Origin: Catelliglobosispora koreensis DSM 44566
Lineage (GTDB): Bacteria; Actinomycetota; Actinomycetes; Mycobacteriales; Micromonosporaceae
Length of the DNA: 64,000 nucleotides
Reading direction: 5' to 3'
Assembly (NCBI RefSeq): GCF_000379685.1
Contig: NZ_KB903261.1
Span: 124,097 to 188,096 of the forward strand
A program made the position numbers and the translations under genes. This document shows positions 15,947-23,594 of this stretch, one piece after another. The notes beneath the pieces are model-generated. The model was not told where the DNA came from. It made no database searches and worked only from the letters and a program-made list of their open reading frames with translations. Numbering within the stretch: the first letter of the stretch is position 1; every line of letters begins with the position of its first letter.

Positions 15947-16332
15947 GTGCCGCTTTGCTGGCGGGCTCGCAGTGTCGCCGCTGTGGAGCCCGCCAAAGTC
16001 ATGAGGCACTCGGGCAGACGCCCATCGGCGACGGCGGCGCCGAAGAGGGCCTCCTCGGTCGGCTCGTCATCGTTAACATAGGCGCTCACAAAGCGTGCCA
16101 CCCACTTGGTGTCGTAGGCCGCGTTGTCGATGTCGGGAAACTCGAGCCGCCACCCTCCAACGTGGAGCCCGTCGCCCGCGAGCGCGCCGGCCAGGCAGCG
16201 CGCCATCTCATAGGCGCCCGCGCGCTTGACAACCTCATCTAAGGTGCCGGCCACGGCCGCACTGTCGCCAGCGAGCGCTTGGTCGAGCACGAGAGCTGCG
16301 TCTTCAAACGCCTGATCTGGAACTGAAGCCAC
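15943..16332 (-). CDS. Hypothetical alpha-helical protein
   Basis: A roughly 129-residue acidic, Ala-rich protein. GTG 16332 (MASVPDQAFEDAALVL) is preferred over a TTG ten codons upstream. Sequence blocks are GTLDEVVKRAGAYEMARCLAGAL, then GGWRLEFPDIDNAAYDTKWVARFVSAYVNDD, and a C-terminal LMTLAGSTAATLRARQQSGT. No motif I can name. It converges on the AHSA1 gene with a four-base overlap of stop codons. Function unknown. Confidence 0.55.
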   Translation of the reverse strand: MASVPDQAFEDAALVLDQALAGDSAAVAGTLDEVVKRAGAYEMARCLAGALAGDGLHVGGWRLEFPDIDNAAYDTKWVARFVSAYVNDDEPTEEALFGAAVADGRLPECLMTLAGSTAATLRARQQSGT

Positions 16333-16491
16333 ACACGCGAGCCTATCCGGCGAACACAACAAAAATCAGCCACGCGAATCCCAGGGCCTGTCCAGCGATC
16401 TGTTCCGCTTTAGCACCTGCGTAGAGGAATTCCCACAATCCTCCACTTGGCGCTAAGGTGCCTTTGCACGCCTGGCCACGGAGGCACCCCT

Positions 16492-17820
16492 ATGCGAATT
16501 TCGCGCGCGCTAGCTCTTTTAAGCTGCGCTTCTTTGCTCGCCACGGTTACCGCTTGTGGCGGACCGGCTACCAATTCCCCCGGAGCGAACTATTCCGGGG
16601 CTCACCTATATGGCGCCGACGGAAACATGACCAACACCGTTGGTGCCCTCTTCGAGAAGTATCCCGGTGTCCTAGCTGGAATGAAGGGCACCAGACCGCT
16701 GACGGCCATGAGTGAGGAATTCATGGCCAGGGTCAAGTCGATGGACGGCTCACTGACCGACTACAACTACGCGGGCGAGGCCTATGACTCCGTCATGATC
16801 TCCGCCCTCGCCGCACAGACCGCGGGCACGACTGACCCTAAAATCGTTGCCACCTATATCAATGGGGTGACGATGGGCGGAGAGGCTTGCAGCACGTTCG
16901 TTGCTTGCGTCACCGCTATCAAGCAGGGTAAGGACATCGCCTACCGCGGGATCACTGTCCGCAGTGGATTCACTGACGCGGGCGAACCCTCGTCGACCAG
17001 TTACGGGACTGTCCACTTCGGCCCGTCCAACCGGCTCGACAACGGCAAGACCGAATTCCTGCGCGCTGGTGACGACAAGCTCGCCACCAAGGACGCTGGC
17101 CCGAAGGCCGCGGCACAAGGTGGCAAGACAGCGTCTCCGCTTATCTTCGGCGGCATCATGACGATCAGCGGCGATGCCAAGGCGGGCAGCCATGCCCGGC
17201 ACGCCGCCGCCAAGCTCGCCGTGAAGGAGATCAACGATAACGGTGGTGTCCTTGGTGCCCCGGTTCAGTGGAAGGACGGCGACGGCGTCAACAAGGACGT
17301 CGCCCTGCAGACGCTGGCCAAGCACAAGACCGCCGGAGTCCAGATCCTGATCGGCACCGGTTCGTCCGGTGTCGCGAACGCGATCATGCCCGACGTCGTG
17401 AACAGCGGAATGATTATGTTCTCGCCCTCGAACACCGCGGCGGGACTGATCGGCCTTCCCGACAACGGGCTGTACTTCCGCACCGCTCCTTCGGACACGC
17501 TGCAGGCCAAAGCACTCGCCGACATGATCATGCGCGATGGGGTCAGCAAGGCGACGCTCATCGGCCGCAACGACTCTTACGGTAAGGGGCTCATCGAAGG
17601 GGTAAAGAAGGACCTGATCGCCGCGGGCATGCCCGAAAACGCGATCAAGCTGCTGACCTACGAGATCGCCTCTGACAAGGTCAAGGATCCCGAAGAAGTG
17701 AAGTCGCTGGCCCAGCAAACGGCCGCTTTCGCGCCAGACGGTGTGCTCATCGTCGGGCTGGCGGAATCGGCAGACGTGATCAAAGCACTGGCTGACGCGA
17801 AGCTGGCGTTTAGGCACTAA
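16492..17820 (+). CDS. Substrate-binding lipoprotein with swapped lobe order
   Basis: A 442-residue lipoprotein. Residues 1-21 are a signal sequence and TVTAC places the lipid on Cys22. The family is the Leu/Ile/Val-type (type I) periplasmic binding proteins, but the lobes appear in reverse order. Residues 37-195 match the usual C-terminal half (LYGADGNMTN, YAGEAYDSVMISALAAQ, GGEACSTFVACVTAIKQGKD, FTDAGEPSSTSYGTVHF). A 20-residue Lys/Ala linker follows, and residues 216-442 match the usual N-terminal half (PLIFGGIMTISGDAKAGSHA, AAKLAVKEINDNGGVLGAPV, MIMFSPSNTAAGL, LYFRTAPSDTLQAKALAD). The protein ends at the hinge (DVIKALADAKLAFRH). GGAGG sits seven bases before the ATG. No ABC permease or ATPase is adjacent. 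Confidence 0.85.
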   Translation: MRISRALALLSCASLLATVTACGGPATNSPGANYSGAHLYGADGNMTNTVGALFEKYPGVLAGMKGTRPLTAMSEEFMARVKSMDGSLTDYNYAGEAYDSVMISALAAQTAGTTDPKIVATYINGVTMGGEACSTFVACVTAIKQGKDIAYRGITVRSGFTDAGEPSSTSYGTVHFGPSNRLDNGKTEFLRAGDDKLATKDAGPKAAAQGGKTASPLIFGGIMTISGDAKAGSHARHAAAKLAVKEINDNGGVLGAPVQWKDGDGVNKDVALQTLAKHKTAGVQILIGTGSSGVANAIMPDVVNSGMIMFSPSNTAAGLIGLPDNGLYFRTAPSDTLQAKALADMIMRDGVSKATLIGRNDSYGKGLIEGVKKDLIAAGMPENAIKLLTYEIASDKVKDPEEVKSLAQQTAAFAPDGVLIVGLAESADVIKALADAKLAFRH

Positions 17821-17899
17821 CGTTTGGCCGGCGCTGGCTGCGCAGCAGCTTCGGCGCCGCACGGCAAGAGGCGTGAAGCACCACTAAGAAGGAGCACTC

Positions 17900-18136
17900 A
17901 TGGGCGAGGAAGTAGAGACCCGCGGCACGGAGCGGACTGACCTGATCACCGGTGACACCAACCGGGATGGCAAGGCCGACCTCTGGGTGTCCGACACCGA
18001 CGGTGACGGCAAGGCCGACCTGTTCCAGTTCGACACCGACGGCGACGGAGTCGTCGACGTGACCATGGTTGACCTGGACCAAGACGGCAAGCCCGACAAG
18101 ATCGTCAGCGGCGACGGCGGACACGCCCCCGCCTGA
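17900..18136 (+). CDS. Small acidic Dx[DN]xDG-repeat protein
   Basis: A 78-residue, very acidic protein made of four tandem ten- to twelve-residue units of the form D-x-[DN]-x-D-G-x-x-D: DTNRDGKADLW, DTDGDGKADLF, DTDGDGVVDVT and DLDQDGKPDKI. These are calcium-loop repeats as in EF-hand, dockerin and thrombospondin type 3 modules. There is no signal peptide or membrane helix, so by sequence it is cytosolic, or exported by a non-classical route. A good Shine-Dalgarno (GAAGGAG) precedes the ATG. It lies 79 bases downstream of the permuted binding lipoprotein, same strand. Calcium binding is inferred; role unknown. Confidence 0.8.
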   Translation: MGEEVETRGTERTDLITGDTNRDGKADLWVSDTDGDGKADLFQFDTDGDGVVDVTMVDLDQDGKPDKIVSGDGGHAPA

Positions 18137-18146
18137 GGAACCAGCC

Positions 18147-18199
18147 GATCTGGCTCGCCGTCCTAAGCCGCGTTCATGGACTGGATGGCGAGCCAGATC
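18147..18199. terminator. 13-bp inverted repeat at convergent gene ends
   Basis: GATCTGGCTCGCC (18147-18159) has its exact complement GGCGAGCCAGATC at 18187-18199, with 27 bases between. The right arm is inside the 3' end of the PrsW-like gene. It probably acts as a shared, T-less terminator for the two convergent genes. Confidence 0.55.
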
Positions 18200-19488
18200 A
18201 GGGCACAAAGCAAGAGCACAGCCACAATCCCCAGCACCACCACGCGGGGCACCGCTGGCCGCATCGGAGAGGCGATCGCCTCGGGATGGCCCAGCTGAAT
18301 GAGCTTCTCGCGCGCGGCAAGCACCTGGTCCCGCGAATAGATGAGGACCGGATCGTTGCCTGCCAAGCCATCCGGGCTACGGCTCAACTCGACAGCTAAA
18401 TGCGCTTGAGCCATCTGCATCGCCCGGACAGCCTTCTTCCCCGCTTTGCCAGCCCGGTCCCGTCCATATTTGCGGGCGTCAGCGCGCAGGTGACCGTGTT
18501 CCAGCGTGTCCAGTTCACGGGCGGTCGCCACCATCGGATCCTGCAATCGCCGCAGCTCGTCTATGTAGTAGCTGGCTTCCCGGTGCCGGGCGACCCAAAG
18601 CAGTCCCATGACCAGGATCAGGGCGGGCAGCCCCTTGAGCAGCAAGCCCAGCAGCAGTCCGGCTCCGCCAGAACCCATGCCGTCCATGAGGATCGGTGAG
18701 TTCCAGATGAAGTGGATGCCCCACGCCAGGAAAAGTCCCGTGAGCAAACCCAGCCAGCGCACGATCAGCGACTTGTCGGTCCGCACCAGGAACCAGGCGA
18801 TGCCCGCGCCGGCCATCGCGCTAAAGAGCGTGTGACTCCACAGCCCGGCTAGGAACCCGCGTAAGAAGAAGGTCGCGACCACCGGGCCGACCTGGTCGCC
18901 AGCATTCGCAGCCTCGACGGCGTTGATCGAGTAGAAGACGTTTTCGATGACCTGGAAGCCGAGCCCGATCAGCGCGCCGTAGACCATGCCGTCGAGCACA
19001 CTGTTGATCTGCTTACGGGCGATCAGCACGATCATTACCAGGCCGAGCGCCTTGAGCAGCTCTTCAATGACTGGGCTGACGATCGCGGCACCCCAGGCGA
19101 AGGCGAAGTCGGGCGAGATCAGCTTCGCCAGGAGACCTAGCAGCGCACGGTTGCCGGGCATCGCCGTCGTCGTGGCCACTAGGGCGCCCCAGGCGAACGC
19201 GGTCGCTAGCAACAGTGGCGGCTCGCGCTCCAGGAAGTCCATCGACGATATGAACAGCCAAAACGGCACCGCGTAGAGCGCGAACAAAATGATGGCCGTC
19301 ATCGTGGCGGTGGGGAACCGCGCGAACGGCGAACTCAGCAGGTCAAACAGCCTCATCGCGCAGATGGTCATGACCACGGCCAGCACCCAGAACGCGGGGA
19401 GCTGCAACGACTTCAGTGCCCTGCTCCAGCGGGGAGTAGGGGTAACAGAAAACCGCCAGCGTCTGGCGGAAGGGGCAGCGGTGGTCAC
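18163..19488 (-). CDS. PrsW-family glutamic-type intramembrane protease
   Basis: A 441-residue membrane protein with about nine hydrophobic segments. The PrsW signature motifs are present: SPVIEELLKALGLV (paired Glu), LDGMVYGALIGLGFQVIEN (Asp/Glu), and GLWSHTLFSAMAGAG (His). PrsW enzymes belong to the CPBP/Abi-related group and cleave membrane proteins; in Bacillus PrsW cleaves the anti-sigma factor RsiW. The C-terminal 130 residues form a cytoplasmic helical region followed by a final membrane helix. It overlaps the upstream gene by four bases (19485-19488). The natural substrate is not evident; the downstream half of the operon gives no sigma/anti-sigma pair. Confidence 0.88.
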   Translation of the reverse strand: MTTAAPSARRWRFSVTPTPRWSRALKSLQLPAFWVLAVVMTICAMRLFDLLSSPFARFPTATMTAIILFALYAVPFWLFISSMDFLEREPPLLLATAFAWGALVATTTAMPGNRALLGLLAKLISPDFAFAWGAAIVSPVIEELLKALGLVMIVLIARKQINSVLDGMVYGALIGLGFQVIENVFYSINAVEAANAGDQVGPVVATFFLRGFLAGLWSHTLFSAMAGAGIAWFLVRTDKSLIVRWLGLLTGLFLAWGIHFIWNSPILMDGMGSGGAGLLLGLLLKGLPALILVMGLLWVARHREASYYIDELRRLQDPMVATARELDTLEHGHLRADARKYGRDRAGKAGKKAVRAMQMAQAHLAVELSRSPDGLAGNDPVLIYSRDQVLAAREKLIQLGHPEAIASPMRPAVPRVVVLGIVAVLLLCALIWLAIQSMNAA

Positions 19489-20048
19489 TTCTGTTCACCG
19501 CCATAGGCGATCGTCGCCATGCTTTCGTCAACGCGTTCCAGCGCCATCCGCAGATCGCTTTCCGACCCGGTCACAGTGACCTCGATGAGGTGCCCAGGCG
19601 CGAGGTAGGCCGCGTATCTGCCCACGCGACCCGGAGCCGTGAACGTCCCGGCCCGGCCGGACAGCCCGCTCGCGGTCATCACGGGTGTTTCGCCGGCGGT
19701 CACCTGGTACCCACGCATGTTTTGGATCTTGTCTCTGAGCCTGGTGGAAGCGGCCGGAAGGTCGCCCTCGAAGCGCGACACGGCGACCACATAGCGCGCC
19801 GGGCCGATGAGAAAGAGCGCTGTGCCCTCCTCAGCGTCAGAGCGCGTGCGCTTGGAGATCAATGCGCCCACGGGCGGGATGAGCGAGACGCCTCCGGCGA
19901 TCTCGTGCCGCGTGGCCGAAGCCGCGGCCTGCTTGCTGACGGGCACGGCGCGATCGAGCGCGGGAAGTCCAAAGACGACGATCAGCAAAGCCCCCAGCAC
20001 GGACGCGGAGCCGCCGAGGTTTCGCCACCACCGGTTAGCCGCCACCAT
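19485..20048 (-). CDS. Membrane-anchored hypothetical, partner of PrsW-like gene
   Basis: A 187-residue protein taken from ATG 20048, which avoids overlap with the divergent TetR gene; a longer form from 20147 would run into that gene's start region. Residues 12-32 form one membrane helix (SASVLGALLIVVFGLPALD), and the remainder is an extracytoplasmic domain with GTALFLIGPARYVVAVSRFEGD and a C-terminal LIEVTVTGSESDLRMALERVDES. No family is recognised. Because its stop overlaps the start of the intramembrane protease gene and it is a single-pass protein, it is a candidate substrate or cofactor of that protease; that is inference from position. Confidence 0.65.
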   Translation of the reverse strand: MVAANRWWRNLGGSASVLGALLIVVFGLPALDRAVPVSKQAAASATRHEIAGGVSLIPPVGALISKRTRSDAEEGTALFLIGPARYVVAVSRFEGDLPAASTRLRDKIQNMRGYQVTAGETPVMTASGLSGRAGTFTAPGRVGRYAAYLAPGHLIEVTVTGSESDLRMALERVDESMATIAYGGEQK

Positions 20049-20102
20049 GAACCGAACGTTAGCGGGATCAAGGTCCCCCGCGCGGCGAAATAGGATGAGC
20101 TG

Positions 20103-20726
20103 GTGGCCGGCCAGGTGATTAACCGACGCGAGCAGCACAAACAGCACACCAGGAGTGCGCTCGAGGCGGCAGCGATGGACCTGTTCGCCAGGCAGGGCTA
20201 CGAATCAACCACCGTTGATGAGATTGCCGCGCTGGCCGGAGTCTCTGTGCGGACGTTCTTCCGCTACTTCTCCTCGAAACGGCACGTGCTCTTCGGCGAC
20301 GTCGCCTTCGACCGAGTGTCAAAATTCACTGCGGCATTGGAAGCCCGCCCCACGGCAGAGGATCCCTTGGAGTCCGTGCGGATCGTTCTCGATGAGTCAG
20401 ACGTGACCGGGGCAGCCGAGCTGGCCCAGATCAAGGCCCGGATGAACCTCATGATGGAGCAGCCTTCTTTGCTGCCAACCTATTTGCGCATCAACTACGA
20501 GCTCCAGCGGCAGGTTGGCGTGTTCATCGCCGCCCGTCTGGGGCTGCCCGAAACAGATCCCTATCCGCTCATGATCGCCGCTGCTGCCGCCGCGGCATGG
20601 GATGTCGCCCTGTCGGCCTGGGCTACCGGCGCAGGGGAGTTGGCTCCGCTACGACGTGAGGCATTTGCCCAGCTCACAGTGGGTATAAAGAAAGGGACGC
20701 CTTGGGGGCTGGCGTCCCTTTCCTAG
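20103..20726 (+). CDS. TetR/AcrR-family regulator
   Basis: A 207-residue regulator. The N-terminal helix-turn-helix domain (TRSALEAAAMDLFARQGYESTTVDEIAALAGVSVRTFFRYFSSKRHVLFGD, residues 15-65) is unmistakable; the RTFFRYFSSK recognition helix and the C-terminal domain resemble the MftR-like (TetR_C_17) subgroup. Start GTG 20103. It is divergent from the PrsW operon by 54 bases and may regulate it. The last ten codons are overlapped by a strong hairpin that serves as terminator for the convergent bldC gene, an economical arrangement that constrains the protein's C-terminus (GTPWGLASLS). Confidence 0.88.
   Translation: MAGQVINRREQHKQHTRSALEAAAMDLFARQGYESTTVDEIAALAGVSVRTFFRYFSSKRHVLFGDVAFDRVSKFTAALEARPTAEDPLESVRIVLDESDVTGAAELAQIKARMNLMMEQPSLLPTYLRINYELQRQVGVFIAARLGLPETDPYPLMIAAAAAAAWDVALSAWATGAGELAPLRREAFAQLTVGIKKGTPWGLASLS
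20691..20721. terminator. Terminator overlapping the end of the TetR gene
   Basis: AAAGGGACGCC (20691-20701) pairs perfectly with GGCGTCCCTTT (20711-20721), nine-base loop. On the minus strand it is followed by CTTTATAC and terminates bldC; on plus it lies within the last codons of the TetR gene, whose stop is at 20724-20726. Confidence 0.8.
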
Positions 20727-20737
20727 TGCTACTCAGC

Positions 20738-20947
20738 TCAGTCGCCCTGACGCTGGTGCGGGATCTGACCCTGAAGCAGAGCACGCACCTCCGACTCCCG
20801 GTAGCGACGGTGGCCACCCAGCGTCCTAATTGCGCTGAGCTTGCCTGCCTTTGCCCACCGAGTCACAGTCTTCGGGTCGACGCGGAACATCGACGCGACC
20901 TCTGCCGGGGTGAGCAGCGGCTCTGGTTCGTGCGTACGCGACGCCAT
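20738..20947 (-). CDS. bldC: BldC developmental regulator (MerR-like DNA-binding)
   Basis: A 69-residue protein almost identical in core to Streptomyces BldC: PEPLLTPAEVASMFRVDPKT, VTRWAKAGKLSAIRTLGGHR and RYRESEVRALLQGQI. BldC is a tiny winged-helix protein with a MerR-like domain that binds head-to-tail on AT-rich direct repeats and delays differentiation in Streptomyces. ATG 20947 is chosen because GGAGGAG lies eight bases upstream and the length then matches the family; the frame extends 18 codons further upstream without support. Terminated by the hairpin at 20691-20721. Confidence 0.97.
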   Translation of the reverse strand: MASRTHEPEPLLTPAEVASMFRVDPKTVTRWAKAGKLSAIRTLGGHRRYRESEVRALLQGQIPHQRQGD

Positions 20948-21151
20948 GGTCACTCCTCCACAAGTACCTATAAACGAAGGCCGGGGTCCCGCCGGCCTCA
21001 CGCGTTACCCATAGTCCGGCTAGTCCCCGATGTCCGACATGGGCCGAACGGGTGAAGGTCCGTGGATGGACGGATGACGAAAGAACGACATGTCGCATTT
21101 TTCCCAGCACAGCATGTCTTCTTCGGAAATGCTCTTACTGAAAGTAGTCGA

Positions 21152-21964
21152 CTAGTTACTTCGCTCTAACAGCTGAATTGCGCGCCAGCGCTGGACAAGA
21201 CGCTCGTAAGCTGCGGTTGCGGCGGCACCGTCGTCTTGAGACAGTCCGGCGAGCCCTGTAGCGACTAGCTCGACTGAGTCGTCATCTTTGAGTGCTTGAT
21301 CCGACAGAAGATCGGTCAGCCCGCCGTAGTCGAGTTCGACAACCGAACCGGGATGAAAGCCTTCGAGCCAGCGGGCGGTCTCCCGCAGAGAGTCCGTTAT
21401 CGGGACGTCGCCTAATGACCGGCGCAGGATGCGCAGTCCTTTGTGGACACGCTGACGCGCCTTGCCTATCTCCACGCGGTAGCGCAGAACCTTCTGCTCG
21501 CCGATCACCATGTCCCGCTCGGACATCGCGAACAGCACGAACCAGCGCAGTGGCACACCCCACGTCGCCACCTGCTCATGAACCCGCTCCTCGTCGTTGA
21601 CGCTCGCCACGACGTGCTGAGCCAGGCCGACGAGCGCGGGCGGGACGAAGGCGTCGGCGAGCACCTGCGGCACGCCGTCGCGCGCCTGTAGCGCCGCCTG
21701 AGCGACCCGTTTCCGCAGATTCCATGGGCACACGAGAGCCGCGTCTTCCGTGCCAAGCACGTAGGCCTCGTCGGGCAGCTCCGGCAACCGCGACCACCCG
21801 GCACCCAGGGCTTCCATGACCACGGTGCGCTGGCGGCCCGGCCCGTCAGAGGGACCAATGGCCTTTCCTTCTGCGACATATCGGCGCCAGAACCGCTGCC
21901 GCTCGGGAGCGAACGCGGTTAGTGGCTCGTACACACGCAGATATGCGGCGAACTGTGTCGGCAC
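21152..21964 (-). CDS. Conserved actinobacterial hypothetical near bldC
   Basis: A 270-residue soluble protein with few motifs. Recognisable blocks are YLRVYEPLTAFAPERQRFWRRYV at the N-terminus, CPWNLRKRVAQAAL near 80, and GVPLRWFVLFAMSERDMVIG near 135; the last 100 residues are helical. It stands where Streptomyces has a conserved hypothetical between valine dehydrogenase and bldC, so I take it as that orthologue. The 204 bases between it and bldC hold no further gene that I can support. Divergent from the dehydrogenase at 22074. Function unknown. Confidence 0.8.
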   Translation of the reverse strand: MPTQFAAYLRVYEPLTAFAPERQRFWRRYVAEGKAIGPSDGPGRQRTVVMEALGAGWSRLPELPDEAYVLGTEDAALVCPWNLRKRVAQAALQARDGVPQVLADAFVPPALVGLAQHVVASVNDEERVHEQVATWGVPLRWFVLFAMSERDMVIGEQKVLRYRVEIGKARQRVHKGLRILRRSLGDVPITDSLRETARWLEGFHPGSVVELDYGGLTDLLSDQALKDDDSVELVATGLAGLSQDDGAAATAAYERLVQRWRAIQLLERSN

Positions 21965-22073
21965 GTCGCGATCCTCGCACGATTAGGCTGGAACCGGGAG
22001 CGCCGCACACCCCCGCGGCGCTTATTCGTCAAAATGGCCTCACAAGGGCCGACAACGAAGTTGGAGCCACGAA

Positions 22074-23135
22074 GTGGGCGTATTCAGTGAAGGCGGGCAC
22101 GAGCAGGTCGTGTTCTGCCAGGACCGGGCCACCGGCCTGAAGGCGATCATCGGTATTTACTCCACAGCGCTAGGACCCGCCCTGGGCGGAACGCGCTTCT
22201 ACCCCTACGCCAGCGAAGAAGAGGCACTGCACGACGTGCTGGAGCTTTCGCGCGGCATGGCTTATAAGAACTCGCTCGCCGGGCTCGACCTCGGCGGCGG
22301 CAAGGCGGTCATCTGGGGCGACCCGGAGCAGATCAAGGGCGAGGCACTCCTGCGCGCTTATGGCAGGTTCGTGCAATCGCTCAATGGCCGCTACTACACC
22401 GCGTGCGATGTCGGCACGTACACCTGGGACATGGACCACGTCGCCAAGGAGACGAGATTCGTCACCGGCCGCAGCGTGGAACACGGCGGCGCTGGCGACT
22501 CCTCCATCCTCACGGCATGGGGTGTCTTCCAGGGCATGCGCGCCGCAGCCGAGCATCGGTGGGGGTCGCCGACGCTCGCTGGGCGCACCGTTGGCGTGTC
22601 AGGTTTGGGCAAGGTCGGTAAGTACCTAACCCAGCACTTGATTGAAGACGGCGCGAACGTCGTGGCCACCGACGTCAATCCCAGGGCGCTGGACTGGGCC
22701 CGGTCGGCCTATCCCCAGGTGACGCTGGTGTCTGACACCACGTCGCTTATCACCAGCGACATCGACATCTATGCGCCATGCGCGCTCGGGTTCGCTCTCA
22801 ACGACGAAACCGTCCCCCTCCTGCGGGCGAAAATCGTTGCGGGTGCGGCCAACAACCAGCTCGCCCACCCCGGGGTGGAGAAGCTGTTGATGGACCGCGG
22901 AATCCTGTACGCGCCTGACTATTGCGTCAATTCCGGTGGTGTGATTCAGGTCGCAGACGAGATCGAAGGCTTTAACTTCGAACGGGCGAAACTGCGTGCT
23001 ACCAAGATCTTTGACACCACCAAGCGGATTCTCGAACTCGCTGACGCCGATGGCATTTCCCCCGCCACCGCCGCGGACCGGCTTGCTGAACAGCGCATGA
23101 GCGAGGTCGGCCGGCTGTCAGTCATTCGCGTTTAA
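22074..23135 (+). CDS. vdh: Leucine/valine-type amino-acid dehydrogenase
   Basis: A 353-residue NAD-dependent enzyme of the Glu/Leu/Phe/Val dehydrogenase family, which reversibly deaminates branched-chain amino acids to 2-oxo acids. The substrate pocket motif [19 protein letters not shown], then [22 protein letters not shown] provides the two catalytic lysines (in AYKN and GGGKA). The Rossmann motif is [20 protein letters not shown] with [15 protein letters not shown] and [11 protein letters not shown] are conserved C-terminal blocks. Start GTG 22074. A GC-rich hairpin follows the stop. In Streptomyces this gene feeds branched-chain precursors to fatty acids and polyketides; specificity here (Val, Leu or Ile) cannot be fixed by eye. 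Confidence 0.93.
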   Translation: MGVFSEGGHEQVVFCQDRATGLKAIIGIYSTALGPALGGTRFYPYASEEEALHDVLELSRGMAYKNSLAGLDLGGGKAVIWGDPEQIKGEALLRAYGRFVQSLNGRYYTACDVGTYTWDMDHVAKETRFVTGRSVEHGGAGDSSILTAWGVFQGMRAAAEHRWGSPTLAGRTVGVSGLGKVGKYLTQHLIEDGANVVATDVNPRALDWARSAYPQVTLVSDTTSLITSDIDIYAPCALGFALNDETVPLLRAKIVAGAANNQLAHPGVEKLLMDRGILYAPDYCVNSGGVIQVADEIEGFNFERAKLRATKIFDTTKRILELADADGISPATAADRLAEQRMSEVGRLSVIRV

Positions 23136-23144
23136 CCATCTGGG

Positions 23145-23169
23145 GCGGGCCGGCCCACCGCCGGCCCGC
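23145..23169 (+). terminator. Hairpin terminator after the dehydrogenase gene
   Basis: GCGGGCCGG (23145-23153) pairs perfectly with CCGGCCCGC (23161-23169), seven-base loop, followed by TTCGGTC. Starts nine bases after the stop codon region. Confidence 0.75.
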
Positions 23170-23224
23170 TTCGGTCATGACCAGAAATCCATCCAGCCCT
23201 TACTGACACAAATCCGACAGGCTC

Positions 23225-23246
23225 AAAAAACGCCCGGCAACCCGGG
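23225..23246 (-). terminator. Leftward intrinsic terminator, or part of a structured leader
   Basis: Read on the minus strand, CCCGG-GTTG-CCGGG is followed by CG and six Ts (23230-23225), an intrinsic terminator pointing left. No minus-strand gene ends nearby; the closest is the peptide precursor stop at 23595. On the plus strand the same bases are part of a 64-base foldable element closed by GGCTCA (23220-23225) and TGAGCC (23278-23283), upstream of the DUF3073 gene. Confidence 0.4.
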
Positions 23247-23365
23247 ATGCCGAACCTGCCACCGGGCATGTACCGTATGAGCCACGAGAGATGTCTGAGT
23301 CAATCGGGGCCCGCCGGTCGTTCGCGCGCTGGGCAGCCCCGTATTCATGTGCGAGGGGGTCGGCC

Positions 23366-23584
23366 ATGGGGCGCGGCCGAGCGAAGGCCAAGCAGACGAA
23401 GGTGGCCAGGGAGTTGAAGTATCACTCCCCGAACACTGACCTTGACGCCTTGCAGCGAGAGCTTGCTGGAAGTGGCAACTCGGTGACTCCCGATGAGGAG
23501 CTCGACGACGACGGGTACGACAAGTACTCGCCGTATGCCTCTGAGGATGAAGACGACGACGCTTCCTGGGCACAGCGCAAGTAG
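23366..23584 (+). CDS. DUF3073 small actinobacterial protein
   Basis: A 72-residue protein beginning MGRGRAKAKQTKVARELKYH, the invariant start of the DUF3073 family, which is nearly universal in actinobacteria. The N-terminal third is basic, the C-terminal half very acidic (EELDDDGYDKYSPYASEDED). ATG 23366 is preceded by GAGGGGGT; an upstream in-frame extension to 23291 is not supported. The 230 bases upstream contain hairpins but no other gene. Expected near purM in many actinomycetes, as roughly seen here. Function unknown. Confidence 0.92.
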   Translation: MGRGRAKAKQTKVARELKYHSPNTDLDALQRELAGSGNSVTPDEELDDDGYDKYSPYASEDEDDDASWAQRK

Positions 23585-23594
23585 GTGGGTTCAC

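Noticed and set aside
16492..17820. Reading the swapped-lobe lipoprotein as a frameshifted or truncated pseudogene
   Set aside because: The frame is continuous, has a proper lipoprotein signal and ribosome binding site, and both lobes are complete with hinge-placed ends; decay would not give such clean borders.
23220..23283. c-di-AMP (ydaO) or SAM-family riboswitch
   Set aside because: Short similarities such as CCCGGCAACC exist, but the conserved junction sequences of either class could not be traced, so no class is assigned.
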